Assembly: GCF_014647475.1 (NCBI RefSeq)
Contig: NZ_BMPG01000003.1
Coordinates: 469,176 to 533,175 of the forward strand
Reading direction: 5' to 3'
Length of the DNA: 64,000 nucleotides
Source of the DNA: Halocalculus aciditolerans
GTDB taxonomy: Archaea; Halobacteriota; Halobacteria; Halobacteriales; Halobacteriaceae
Shown: piece by piece, positions 52,598 to 61,101 of the stretch
How the letters are laid out: each line of letters begins with the position of its first letter
Position numbering within the stretch: the first letter of the stretch is position 1
Notes under the pieces: generated by a model
The model's input: only the letters and a program-made list of their open reading frames with translations
Told to the model about the DNA's origin: nothing
Database searches by the model: none
Translations under genes and position numbers: made by a program

Positions 52598-54010
52598 ATG
52601 TCTGGAGACGGGGCTGCGGACGGGCGGTCGGAGAGCGAGGGGGAGCTAGAGACGTCTCGACGGGATTTCGCGCTGGGCGTCGGCGGCCTCGGCGCGCTCG
52701 CGCTCGGCGGGGCCGGCGCGTATCTCTCGACCGCCGACTCCTCGACAGGTCAGACGTACATCGTCAAGCAGGGGAAGCTCCGGTGGGAGGCGTCTCCGGT
52801 CTCCTACAAGGATAAGACCGTGGAGACGTTCTACGGCTATCAGTCAGCGTCGGAGTCGGCGAACCCCGCGATAGACCTCGCGAGCGACGGGGCGGCGTCC
52901 CGGCTCTTCCTCTACGAGGGACCAGTAGGAACGTCGCTCGTCTTCCTGCACGGGGGCGCGGACGCCGAGCAGGGCGGGACGGCCTTCTTCAAGTTCTCCG
53001 GGCTCTCCCGGTCGTCGGGCGAGTGGGCGGTCCGCGACGACGCGGTGAGCGTCGACGACGACTTCGAGAAGTGGGAGGGCGGGAACGCGAAGGTGAAGTG
53101 GGAGTGGGGCGCGGGCGAGACGGACGGCGGCGCGTTCTGGGGCGTCGGCGACACCGAGTCCACCATCAAGGTCTCGGCGAAGACGCTCCGCGGCGTCGAC
53201 GCCTGGACGTTCCGCTCGGGCGACGACGGGTCGCGGTCGTTCGAAGTGACCGACGCGAAACCCGTCTCCATCAGGTCGGCGGAGAAGAAGTCGGTGAAGC
53301 GGGTGAACGTCGACATCATGCCGGAGTCGGACGCGAACACGTTCGACCCGTACGCGAAGGACGCCATCACGGTCGCGGTGAAATCGCCGCCGGACGGGGC
53401 GGACGAGAGCGAGTGGGTGTCGCCGGGCGACGTCGACCCCGGGAACGTCTCCGTGAACTTCGGGTCGCGGCGCTACCTCGCGGGCGGGAACGGCGCGAGC
53501 CCCCAGCGGTACTCCCGGCAGAACGGCGCGCTCTACCTGGAGTATAAAGTGAAGGCGGCGAGCTTCTCGCTCGACTCCGCGTACGGCTTCCTGGTCGGGA
53601 AGACGGACTCGTACACGTGGTTCCGCGGGAAGGACGCCGTCCAGCCGGGCGGGTTCAACAACGCGGATTCGGAGACGCCGCTCGTCGTCACCGACCTGAA
53701 CGCGAACCCCGAGGGCGGCGACGCCGAACACCTCGCCGCGGAGTACGTCGAGTTCACGAACGACGGCGACGCGGCGCTCGACCTGACGGGGCACACGGTG
53801 ACGGACAGCGAGGGGTGGGAGTTCCACTTCCCGGACGGTTTCACGCTCGACGCGGGCGCGTCCGTCCTCCTCCACACCGGCGGGGGCGAGTGGACGGATG
53901 CCGACCTCTACTGGGGGCTCGACACGCCGGTCTGGGGGAACGAGGGCGACACCATCCGCGTGACCGACGCGGACGGCGACACGATCCTGCGGCACACGTA
54001 CTCGCGGTAG
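52598..54010 (+). CDS. Tat-exported protein with C-terminal lamin-tail domain
   Basis: This 470-residue secreted protein has a twin-arginine motif (TSRRDFALGVGG, residues about 19-30) followed by a hydrophobic stretch. A long middle region has no recognised domain (many Trp/Gly/Asp residues). The C-terminal lamin-tail domain (AEYVEFTNDGDAALDLTGHTV through DTPVWGNEGDTI, about residues 365-465) is a beta-sandwich often used for surface attachment or nucleic-acid/sugar contact. The glycosyltransferase starts 22 bases later. Confidence 0.75.
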   Translation: MSGDGAADGRSESEGELETSRRDFALGVGGLGALALGGAGAYLSTADSSTGQTYIVKQGKLRWEASPVSYKDKTVETFYGYQSASESANPAIDLASDGAASRLFLYEGPVGTSLVFLHGGADAEQGGTAFFKFSGLSRSSGEWAVRDDAVSVDDDFEKWEGGNAKVKWEWGAGETDGGAFWGVGDTESTIKVSAKTLRGVDAWTFRSGDDGSRSFEVTDAKPVSIRSAEKKSVKRVNVDIMPESDANTFDPYAKDAITVAVKSPPDGADESEWVSPGDVDPGNVSVNFGSRRYLAGGNGASPQRYSRQNGALYLEYKVKAASFSLDSAYGFLVGKTDSYTWFRGKDAVQPGGFNNADSETPLVVTDLNANPEGGDAEHLAAEYVEFTNDGDAALDLTGHTVTDSEGWEFHFPDGFTLDAGASVLLHTGGGEWTDADLYWGLDTPVWGNEGDTIRVTDADGDTILRHTYSR

Positions 54011-54032
54011 CGGCCGAACGAGGGGGATTTCG

Positions 54033-55400
54033 GTGACCGAGAACGACCGATCCGACGGGGCGGGGGACGAGCGAGCGGGCGAAGAGCGCTCGCTCCGACC
54101 GGACTGGTGGTGGGCGAGCGAGGGGTCGCTGTGGGAGCGGTTCCCGACGCCGGCGCGCGACGCCTTCCCCGGGCCGATATCGGTCGAGACGGAGAGGGCG
54201 TTCGCGGCGGACCGCCTGCTCGCGGGCTTCTTCGTCGCGGTGTTCGTCGCGGGCGCGCTCGCCGTGCTCGGCTACTTCACCGGGCATTCGCTCCGGGAGG
54301 AACTGCTCTGGTTCGTCTACCTCGGACTGTGGCTATTCGTGCTCGCGTACGCGATTCCGACCGTCGTCTGGGGGTACGAGGCCTGGGTCGGCCGGCGGTA
54401 CGAGCCGCCGCCGCCCGAGTACGGCGCGGACGACGTCCAGGTTCGGATTCTCACCGTGGACGCCGAGGACGTCGTCCAGCACACCGTCGACGCGCTCCCC
54501 GACGCGTTCACCGACCGGCACGTCGTCGCCGAGGAGCCGCTGGACGTCGACGGCGCGACCGTGCACGTCGTTCCCGACGGCTTCGAGTGCGAGGCGACGA
54601 ACAAGGGCCGGGCGCTGGAGTGGGCGCGCCGGACGCTCGACTGCGAGCGGGAGTTCGTGCTCTTCCTCGACGAGGACACGCTCGTCACGGAGTTCGACGG
54701 GCTTCCGGACGCCGACGTCGTCCAGTTCCGCGAGTGGCCGATGTACACGGGGTCGTACGTCACGTACTGGGCGGAAGTCCTCCGGATGGGCTACCAGACG
54801 GAGCAGACCGGGTTCGAGGAGTGGAACATCCCGCTGTACGCGTGGGGCGGCGGCATCGCCGTGCGGAAATCCGTCGAGGACGCGGTGACGTGGAACTTCG
54901 ACACGCTCATCGAGGACACGGTGTTCACGTGGGAGGCGACGAAGCAGGGCGCGGACTTCGAGGTGTTGGAGACGAAGTTCCGGAATCAGGCCCCGCCGTC
55001 CATCGGGGCGATGTTCGAGCAGCGTCGGCGCTGGCTCGTCGGCACGCTCCACGAAGAAGACCACCTCCCGCCGTGGTTCCACGCGCTCGACGCGGTGCGG
55101 AACGTCACGTGGGTGTTCAGCCCCGTAACGCCCTTCCTCTTGCTCTTCAGCGCGCTCCTCCCGACGAATCTCCCCGGACACGTCGCCTTCCACGTCGTCG
55201 CGCAGGGCTTCTTCCTGTTCTCGCTCGTCTGGGTGCTCCAGGGCTGGCGGTACTACGAGGGGCCGTCGCTCCGCACGCTTCCCGTCTTCTTCGTCTACCC
55301 GCTCGTCACCGCCGTCCACGCCGGCGGCGCGGCCTGGGGGTTCGTCGACCCGCCGGAGTCGTTCGAAACAACGACGAAGACCGACGACCACCGGGACTGA
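54033..55400 (+). CDS. Membrane GT2 glycosyltransferase
   Basis: This 455-residue GT2 enzyme is of the processive, cellulose-synthase-like type. Two N-terminal helices (about 60-115) are followed by a catalytic domain with FLDEDT as the DxD-like nucleotide-sugar site, IEDTVF as the catalytic acid, and QRRRW. C-terminal membrane helices follow. It starts at GTG 54033. Close spacing to the lamin-tail secreted protein suggests that the two act together on a surface polysaccharide. Confidence 0.85.
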   Translation: MTENDRSDGAGDERAGEERSLRPDWWWASEGSLWERFPTPARDAFPGPISVETERAFAADRLLAGFFVAVFVAGALAVLGYFTGHSLREELLWFVYLGLWLFVLAYAIPTVVWGYEAWVGRRYEPPPPEYGADDVQVRILTVDAEDVVQHTVDALPDAFTDRHVVAEEPLDVDGATVHVVPDGFECEATNKGRALEWARRTLDCEREFVLFLDEDTLVTEFDGLPDADVVQFREWPMYTGSYVTYWAEVLRMGYQTEQTGFEEWNIPLYAWGGGIAVRKSVEDAVTWNFDTLIEDTVFTWEATKQGADFEVLETKFRNQAPPSIGAMFEQRRRWLVGTLHEEDHLPPWFHALDAVRNVTWVFSPVTPFLLLFSALLPTNLPGHVAFHVVAQGFFLFSLVWVLQGWRYYEGPSLRTLPVFFVYPLVTAVHAGGAAWGFVDPPESFETTTKTDDHRD

Positions 55401-55494
55401 CGGCCTCGCCCAGTGAGCGCCGCGTGCGTGACACGCGCTCGCTCGCCGGCCGCGAGAAGCGAACGACTATCCTTCGATGGGGCGATTGACAGGT

Positions 55495-56208
55495 ATGTCC
55501 GTGTCAGCGTCCCGGTCACCGAGTCTCGCTCGCGTCGGCGTCGAAGTGGTCACGCTCCTCGTCGTCGCCCTCGTCGTGTCGCTCGTCGCGGGCGTCGCGT
55601 TCGTCGTGCCCGCGCTCGTGCTCGGCTACGGCATCGATACGACCGGCGTCCTCCTCGGGTCGACGGCCGCCGGCCAGCTCGCCTTCCTCGCCGTCGGCTA
55701 CGCCTACACGCGCTACCGCGACGTCGAGGTTCCCGTGCGCCGCCCGTCGAAGCGCGACCTCCTCTTCGCCGGCGGCGGCGTCGTCGCCGCGCTCGCGCTC
55801 GCCATCGCGCTCTCCCTCGCCCTCACCGCGCTCAACCTCGTTCCGGACTCCGTCATCGGCGAGGTCGCGGCGACGGACCCGGCGTTCCTCCTCGGCCTCG
55901 CCGTCCTCTCCGTGCTCATCGTCGCGCCCGCGGAGGAACTCCTCTTCCGCGGCGCGATACAGGGCCGCCTCCGCCAGCGCGTCGGCCCCGCGGGCGCGGT
56001 CGTCGGCGCGGCGCTCGTCTTCGGGTCGGTCCACCTCGCGAACTACACCGGCGCGTTCGCCCCCATCGTCGCGGGCGCGCTCCTCATCGCCGCCGTCGGC
56101 TGCGTCTTCGGCGTCCTCTACGAGTACACGGAGAACCTCGTCGTCCCGGTCGCCGCGCACGCGACCTACAACGTCGTCCTCCTCGTCACCTCCTACCTCG
56201 CCGCCTGA
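55495..56208 (+). CDS. CPBP-family intramembrane metalloprotease
   Basis: This 237-residue protein of several membrane helices has the three CPBP (CAAX/Abi) motifs: EELLFRG, FGSVHLAN and AAHATYN, whose Glu and His residues form the metal site. Such enzymes cleave within membranes or modify prenylated peptides. It starts at ATG 55495. Confidence 0.88.
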   Translation: MSVSASRSPSLARVGVEVVTLLVVALVVSLVAGVAFVVPALVLGYGIDTTGVLLGSTAAGQLAFLAVGYAYTRYRDVEVPVRRPSKRDLLFAGGGVVAALALAIALSLALTALNLVPDSVIGEVAATDPAFLLGLAVLSVLIVAPAEELLFRGAIQGRLRQRVGPAGAVVGAALVFGSVHLANYTGAFAPIVAGALLIAAVGCVFGVLYEYTENLVVPVAAHATYNVVLLVTSYLAA

Positions 56209-56289
56209 CCGCCCGCAGCGACCACGCGAACTGGGACCACCGACAGGTCGGGCACGGCGCTTTTCCCCGCACCGGCCGAACGGCGACCC

Positions 56290-56664
56290 ATGGAAACACA
56301 CGCTGAGAGCGCCGTCGACGAACTCGAAGCCGAGTTCGGGGATACGCTCCGCGCGATCGCGACCTACGACCGCGACGGCTACGAAGTCCAGTACCTCGGC
56401 GCGAAGGCCGAAGCGAACTACGACGAACTCGACCTCGACGCGATATACGACGACGTCGTCCTCCAAGACCTCGAACGGCCCTTTCAGGAGCAGCTGTTCG
56501 ACGACCTCGGCGACGTCCGCGGGAAGATCCGGCTGTTCGAGGACGGAACGGTCGCGCACTTCTGGCCGACGGACGAACGGAAGGGGGTCTTCGTCGGGTT
56601 CGACGCCGACGCCGACCCCGGCGTCCGCTCCCTGTTCGAGATGGTCGGCGACGTCTACGACTGA
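56290..56664 (+). CDS. Conserved haloarchaeal hypothetical protein
   Basis: This 124-residue acidic soluble protein starts METHAESAVDELEAEFGD and contains GKIRLFEDGTVAHFWPTDERKGVFVGFD. No enzyme motif or domain is recognised. It lies 81 bases after the CPBP gene on the same strand. Confidence 0.65.
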   Translation: METHAESAVDELEAEFGDTLRAIATYDRDGYEVQYLGAKAEANYDELDLDAIYDDVVLQDLERPFQEQLFDDLGDVRGKIRLFEDGTVAHFWPTDERKGVFVGFDADADPGVRSLFEMVGDVYD

Positions 56665-56727
56665 GACGGGGGACGTCGGTCGAGACGGGGGGTGTTGGTC
56701 GGAAACGGACGGCGAGAGCGCCGACGC

Positions 56728-57768
56728 CTACGCGTTCGAGTAGTGGATGGCTGACGCGCGGTGCTGGTCGTCGTAGGCGTCGACGCCGTCGCCGAACGCC
56801 CAGCGGAGGCGGTAGGTGTCGTACATCGTCGAGTGACTGTAGTCGAGGAAGGTCATCGGGACGACGAGCCCGCCGTCGGCGCGGACGGCGCTGGCGAGCG
56901 CGGCGTACATGTGGTTGTGGCGGTCGTCGCGGACGATCGCGCCGAGGACGGGCGCGGTCTGTCGATGCGGCGGGGCGACGTGGAAGGCCTCGATGGCGCG
57001 GACGGTGTACTCCCAGCAGTAGAGACCGGTCGAGCCGTCGAGGAGCGTGTGGAAGGCGGTCGATTCGGCGTCGTACGCGCGGAGCGGAACGGTGTCGAAG
57101 AGGAGGTAGTCCTGAAGGAGGCCGACGACGTATCGAGTGACGTCGAAGTGTGAGTGCTCGCGGAAGCCGTCGGCGAGCCCGTCGACGAGGGCTTCGGGGT
57201 CGCGGGGGTCGCGGCCGGTGAATGCGCGGACGGTCGTCGCGGACGGCTGGCGGTAGTGTTCGCCGCGGAGCGTCGCGACGGTGAACGGCCGCGTGCGGGC
57301 GTCGGCGAGCCGGTCGAAGAACGCCCGGGTGTCGAGGAACTCGAAGGCGACGTCGCCGGCGTCGAGCGCGTCGAGGTCGGCGCTCAGGGCGCGAAGCGGC
57401 GATGAAACGCCGTAGGCTGCGCCCGCGTCGGCCGCCTCGTCGGGCGTCGCGTCCGCGACCGGGACCGTCGTTCGTCGGTCGCCGTCCGCAGCGTGGAGGG
57501 TGACGGCGTCGCCGTCGAATCGGAGTCGCGTGCCGGCGGCGGTGAGGTCGAAAGGGTGCGTGTCGAGTCGGCGGGCGGCGAGCGGGGCGAGGTCCTGTTC
57601 GGGGAGGTTCGTCCCGAAGACGCGGCCGTAGCCCGTCACCTCGTAGCCGACGCGAGCGCCGCCGAGGCCGAGCGCGCCGCCGCCGGCGAGGCGGAGGAAG
57701 CGGCGGCGGCCGCGGTCGACGCCGCGCTCGGGCGTCGATTCGTCGGGATTCCCGTCGCGCTCACTCAT
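56728..57768 (-). CDS. Tat-exported protein of unknown function (possible transglutaminase-like fold)
   Basis: This 346-residue protein has a twin-arginine signal (GRRRFLRLAGGGALG, residues about 20-34). The middle and C-terminal parts contain GLYCWEYTVRAIEAF, APPHRQTAPVLGAIVRDDRHNHMY and DYSHSTMYDTY. This order of Cys, His and Asp residues would suit a papain/transglutaminase-like triad, but this is a guess. No family is recognised. Confidence 0.55.
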   Translation of the reverse strand: MSERDGNPDESTPERGVDRGRRRFLRLAGGGALGLGGARVGYEVTGYGRVFGTNLPEQDLAPLAARRLDTHPFDLTAAGTRLRFDGDAVTLHAADGDRRTTVPVADATPDEAADAGAAYGVSSPLRALSADLDALDAGDVAFEFLDTRAFFDRLADARTRPFTVATLRGEHYRQPSATTVRAFTGRDPRDPEALVDGLADGFREHSHFDVTRYVVGLLQDYLLFDTVPLRAYDAESTAFHTLLDGSTGLYCWEYTVRAIEAFHVAPPHRQTAPVLGAIVRDDRHNHMYAALASAVRADGGLVVPMTFLDYSHSTMYDTYRLRWAFGDGVDAYDDQHRASAIHYSNA

Positions 57769-57848
57769 CGGTCACCGGTTCTCGCGAACCCCGGATAAGG
57801 CTTCGCCGACAGTCGATACGTGAACATCGTGTGGTATGTGCCGCCGAA

Positions 57849-58418
57849 TCACGGCGTTCGCAGCCCGTCTCGGGCGGTCGTGGAGAGCGTCCCGGAGAGG
57901 GTGACGAGCGCCGCGCCGAGCGCGTCGACGACGAGGTCAAGGACGGTGTCAGTGAGGTAGTCGAGCGTCGTCCACTGGTGCCAGAAGGTCTTGACGAGGA
58001 ACTCGTAGGTTTCGAAGCCCGCGCCGACGGCGAGGACGAGGGCGACGATCCACCACGCGGAGACGCCGTCGGGGACGGTCTCGCGGAGGCCGACGCTGAG
58101 GATAGCGGCGACGCCGACGCCGCCCATCGCGTGCGCGAGGATGTCGAGGTCGGGGACGTGGGTGTACTGGTCGTGGGCGAGCCAGGTGTAGTGGAGGGCG
58201 AGGAGCGCGCCGCCCCAGGTGAGCGACGCCGTCCACCGGCCGACGCGCGTCCGCGAGCGGGCGTCGGCGAGGAGCTGGGCGGTGAGGGCATGAGCGAGCC
58301 GCGGCGTCGAGGGCGTTTCGGGCCAGAGCCGCCGCATCACGCTTCTCGCGGAGAGGGCGGCGAGGACGGCGAGCACCCCCACGACGAGTCGCGGGGAGGC
58401 CTGCGGGAGCGAGGACAC
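57849..58418 (-). CDS. Integral membrane protein, YjdF/VanZ-like
   Basis: This 189-residue protein of about four to five helices carries conserved acidic positions in LDILAHAMGG, GFETYEFLVKTFW and DTVLDLVVDALGA, the pattern of the YjdF/DUF2238 group related to VanZ. Function in this group is not established. Confidence 0.6.
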   Translation of the reverse strand: MSSLPQASPRLVVGVLAVLAALSARSVMRRLWPETPSTPRLAHALTAQLLADARSRTRVGRWTASLTWGGALLALHYTWLAHDQYTHVPDLDILAHAMGGVGVAAILSVGLRETVPDGVSAWWIVALVLAVGAGFETYEFLVKTFWHQWTTLDYLTDTVLDLVVDALGAALVTLSGTLSTTARDGLRTP

Positions 58419-58473
58419 CTCGCACTTTTTCGGACCGTTGGGTAAGTGTCTTTTGAGGAACGAGTCGGGTGTG

Positions 58474-59331
58474 TTACTCGATGCGGGCGGGGAGGTCGAG
58501 CCGGCGCAGCGCGGCCTCGACGCATCCGGCGAGGGCGAAGAGTGCGAGAACGGCGAACCACGCGCCGAAGTAGAGCGAGTGCGGGCCGTCGACGCTCGCG
58601 GTGAGTTGCGCGCGGGCGTCGAGCAGGACGAGCGCGGCGAGGAGTGTCACGGGCGCGAACAGCCGCCGCGTGAGGAGGAAGTAGATGGGGGCGGCGGCGA
58701 GCAGCCACGCGCCGACGGCACCGAAGGCCAAGACCGACCACGCGGACCACACCGTGACCGTAACGCCGAGTCGGACCGCCAGCCACGTCATGGCGAGGGC
58801 GTGGAGAACGCCGCCGACGCCGGCGACCGCCGCGGCCTGCCGGTTGGTCGGCGCGGTGAGCCACGGCGGCGCGACCGGGAGTCCGGGGAGGGCGCTCGAA
58901 CGCGTGCGGGCCGCGGCTTCGACGAGACCAGTGAGGAGGAACCCGACGACCCAGACGGACGCGTTCACCATGTAGTGAACGATGTAGAGGCCGTGCTCGA
59001 CGACGATGATACCGGTCGGTTCGGCGAGGCGTTCGAGTTCGGCGACGTCGCGGAACGTCGGTCCGGGCGGCGTGAGTTCGACGCCGAGGACGTAGCCGGA
59101 CGCCGCGAGGAGCGCGACGAGCGGGGCGGCGAGGCGGAAGCGGAGCGCCAGCCAGACGGGGAGCGCGGCGACGACGACGAGGCCGCCGTACCGCCAGAAC
59201 AGCCCGAGAAGCGTGTACGCGTCCGGGCCGACCGCGTAGCCGAGGTAGAGGGCGACGGCGAGGAGGAGCGCCGCGTGGAGGACGCCGAAAGCGAGGCTCG
59301 CGGCGAGCGGGCGATGGCGCATACGTGACAT
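58474..59331 (-). CDS. Integral membrane protein of unknown function
   Basis: This 285-residue protein of about seven helices has an extracytoplasmic loop (LTPPGPTFRDVAELERLAEP, about residues 85-104). No family is recognised. The start at ATG 59331 is supported by an AT-rich box (ACAAAACC) about 28 bases upstream; ATG 59322 is nine bases further in. It follows the zinc-ribbon gene on the same strand. Confidence 0.6.
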   Translation of the reverse strand: MSRMRHRPLAASLAFGVLHAALLLAVALYLGYAVGPDAYTLLGLFWRYGGLVVVAALPVWLALRFRLAAPLVALLAASGYVLGVELTPPGPTFRDVAELERLAEPTGIIVVEHGLYIVHYMVNASVWVVGFLLTGLVEAAARTRSSALPGLPVAPPWLTAPTNRQAAAVAGVGGVLHALAMTWLAVRLGVTVTVWSAWSVLAFGAVGAWLLAAAPIYFLLTRRLFAPVTLLAALVLLDARAQLTASVDGPHSLYFGAWFAVLALFALAGCVEAALRRLDLPARIE

Positions 59332-59425
59332 CGCGGCCGCCGACCGCTTGGGTTTTGTCCCGGGCGAGCCACGGGCTCCGGGCAAACCGAATCGGGGAGG
59401 CGGCGACTAGCGGGTGACGGGCGTC

Positions 59426-59578
59426 CTACGCGTCGAGTTGGTAGCGAGCGACCTCGCTGCCGCCGCAGGCCGTGCACTCTGCGGTGTCGGGGGCGAGTTT
59501 GGTCCCGCAGTGGCGGCACTCGACGAGCGTCCCGGGCGACGCCGACTGGGTGAGTATCGACTTGAGGTCTTCGAGCAT
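59426..59578 (-). CDS. 50-residue zinc-ribbon protein
   Basis: This gene encodes a 50-residue protein with two Cys pairs (CRHC and CTAC) about 13 residues apart, the pattern of a single zinc ribbon. It starts MLEDLKSIL and ends RYQLDA before a TAG at 59426-59428. Similar small zinc-finger proteins are common and conserved in haloarchaea and may act in regulation. Its frame carries the third-position bias of the neighbours. No partner can be named. Confidence 0.7.
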   Translation of the reverse strand: MLEDLKSILTQSASPGTLVECRHCGTKLAPDTAECTACGGSEVARYQLDA

Positions 59579-59803
59579 CCGTGTGAATCCGTGGACGGAA
59601 CGCGGGCCGGCGTGATATCGCGTCGGTGACGCGGTCTGTTCAACTGTTCTTCAGGGTCGACGCGGCTAAGTAAGTTGGGCAAACGACTCAGAGATGTTGT
59701 CACGCAACAAATTAGACGTTCAGGCAGATATTGCACACGAGAGAGGGGAGTGTTTCTTACGATGTAGCTTTTTCCCCGGTGTAGTCGAACCATTTTTAGA
59801 AAT

Positions 59804-59810
59804 GTTTAAT
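59804..59810 (+). promoter_or_regulatory. TATA-type box of the orphan TAXI gene
   Basis: GTTTAAT begins exactly 32 bases before GTG 59836, as in the paralogue at 11089. This supports GTG 59836 rather than ATG 59809 as the start. Confidence 0.55.
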
Positions 59811-59835
59811 GGTGTGGGTTCGGGTCGTCGACATA

Positions 59836-60903
59836 GTGTCGAATCACACACGGCGGCAGCTACTGAAGGCCACAGGTATCGCAGGTGCAGCGGGAATCAC
59901 CGGTCTCGCCGGCTGTTCCGGCGGCGGAAGCGGTAGCGGGAACGGCCCGACATCCATCGGAGCGGGTATCGCGAGCGCGAGCACGACGACGGGGCAGGCG
60001 AGCAACGCGTTCCAGCGCGTCGTCAAAGAGCAGTCACCGGACACGGAGCCCGCCGGGACCATTCAGTGGGCGAGTCAGGAGACGGGCGGCGACCCGGCGA
60101 GCCTCCGGCAGTACAACCAGGGGAACCTCCGGGCGATGGGCGCGGGGAACTTCGTGATGGCGTCGGCGATGCAGGACGCGCCGCCGTTCTCGGAGAACCC
60201 CGTCGAATCCGTCCCCCACCAGGCGTTCAAAATCGTCTCCATCCACCTCCACATCGTCGCGGTGGACGGCTCCGGCATCGAGACGAGCGACGACCTGATC
60301 GGGAAGAACTTCTGGGCGCTCCCGCCGAGCTGGGGGCTGCGCCAGCAGGCCGAGACCGTCTTCGAGAACGCCGGCATGTGGGAGGACCTCGAACCGAACG
60401 TCGTCGACGCGGATATCGGCGACGTCGCGGGCGCGGTCGAAGAGGGTCGCGTCGACGCCCTCATCGCCTACGGATCCGGCTTCGACAGCCTCCCCGGCTG
60501 GGCGACTGAAGTGGACGCCCGCGCGGACCTCCACGTCGTCCAGCCCTCCGACCAACTCCAGCAGGGCATCGAGCAGACCCGCGGCACGAACTACAGAGAA
60601 ATCGACGTCTACGGCTGGAACCAGGACATGGGCGCTGACACCGTCGGAACCTTCCCCTCCGACTTCCAGTTCTTCTTCGGCTCCGACATCTCCCGCGACG
60701 TCGGCTACGAACTCGCCAAAATCAGCCACGAAAACGTCGACGCCATCCAGGAGAGCCAATCGGCGTACGCCGACCACAGCGACCCCGAAGCGATGGCGAG
60801 CGCGTACCTCGACGACTTCCCCGTTCACCCCGGCGTCTACGACTTCCTCGAGGAGCAAGACGTCGACCTCGCCGACTACGAACGCGGCAGCGTCGAAGCG
60901 TAA
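59836..60903 (+). CDS. Orphan TAXI-family TRAP solute-binding lipoprotein
   Basis: This 355-residue paralogue of the TAXI protein at 10022-11089 has the same length and differs at only about one residue in eight by eye. Tat signal (HTRRQLLKATG) and lipobox LAGC are intact. No permease gene lies beside it, so it likely shares the fused TRAP permease at 8018-10009. Differences in the ligand lobe (FWPLPP to FWALPP, VVNLDT to VVDADI) may alter specificity. GTG 59836 is chosen from promoter spacing. Confidence 0.88.
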   Translation: MSNHTRRQLLKATGIAGAAGITGLAGCSGGGSGSGNGPTSIGAGIASASTTTGQASNAFQRVVKEQSPDTEPAGTIQWASQETGGDPASLRQYNQGNLRAMGAGNFVMASAMQDAPPFSENPVESVPHQAFKIVSIHLHIVAVDGSGIETSDDLIGKNFWALPPSWGLRQQAETVFENAGMWEDLEPNVVDADIGDVAGAVEEGRVDALIAYGSGFDSLPGWATEVDARADLHVVQPSDQLQQGIEQTRGTNYREIDVYGWNQDMGADTVGTFPSDFQFFFGSDISRDVGYELAKISHENVDAIQESQSAYADHSDPEAMASAYLDDFPVHPGVYDFLEEQDVDLADYERGSVEA

Positions 60904-60950
60904 GGACGGCTCGCAGTTCCACGATTCACACTCGGGCCTCCGGGCCTCGT

Positions 60951-61101
60951 TCCGAATCTCGTTACTCGCGCGAACGATAGTGAGTGCGAGCAGGGAGGAA
61001 CTCGTTCCGACCGTGCTCACGCCTCGCCTCACTCCGCTCGGCTCAGCGTTCGTATTTCCGAGATTCTCGAACGCTGTCGCGTTCTCCGAATCTCGTTACT
61101 C
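60951..61101. repeat. 17-bp direct repeat between the TAXI and malic enzyme genes
   Basis: TCCGAATCTCGTTACTC occurs exactly at 60951-60967 and 61085-61101. The second copy overlaps the end of the malic enzyme gene (TTA at 61096-61098 is its stop). It could have arisen by duplication of the gene's 3' end when the orphan TAXI gene was inserted, or by replication slippage. Confidence 0.6.
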
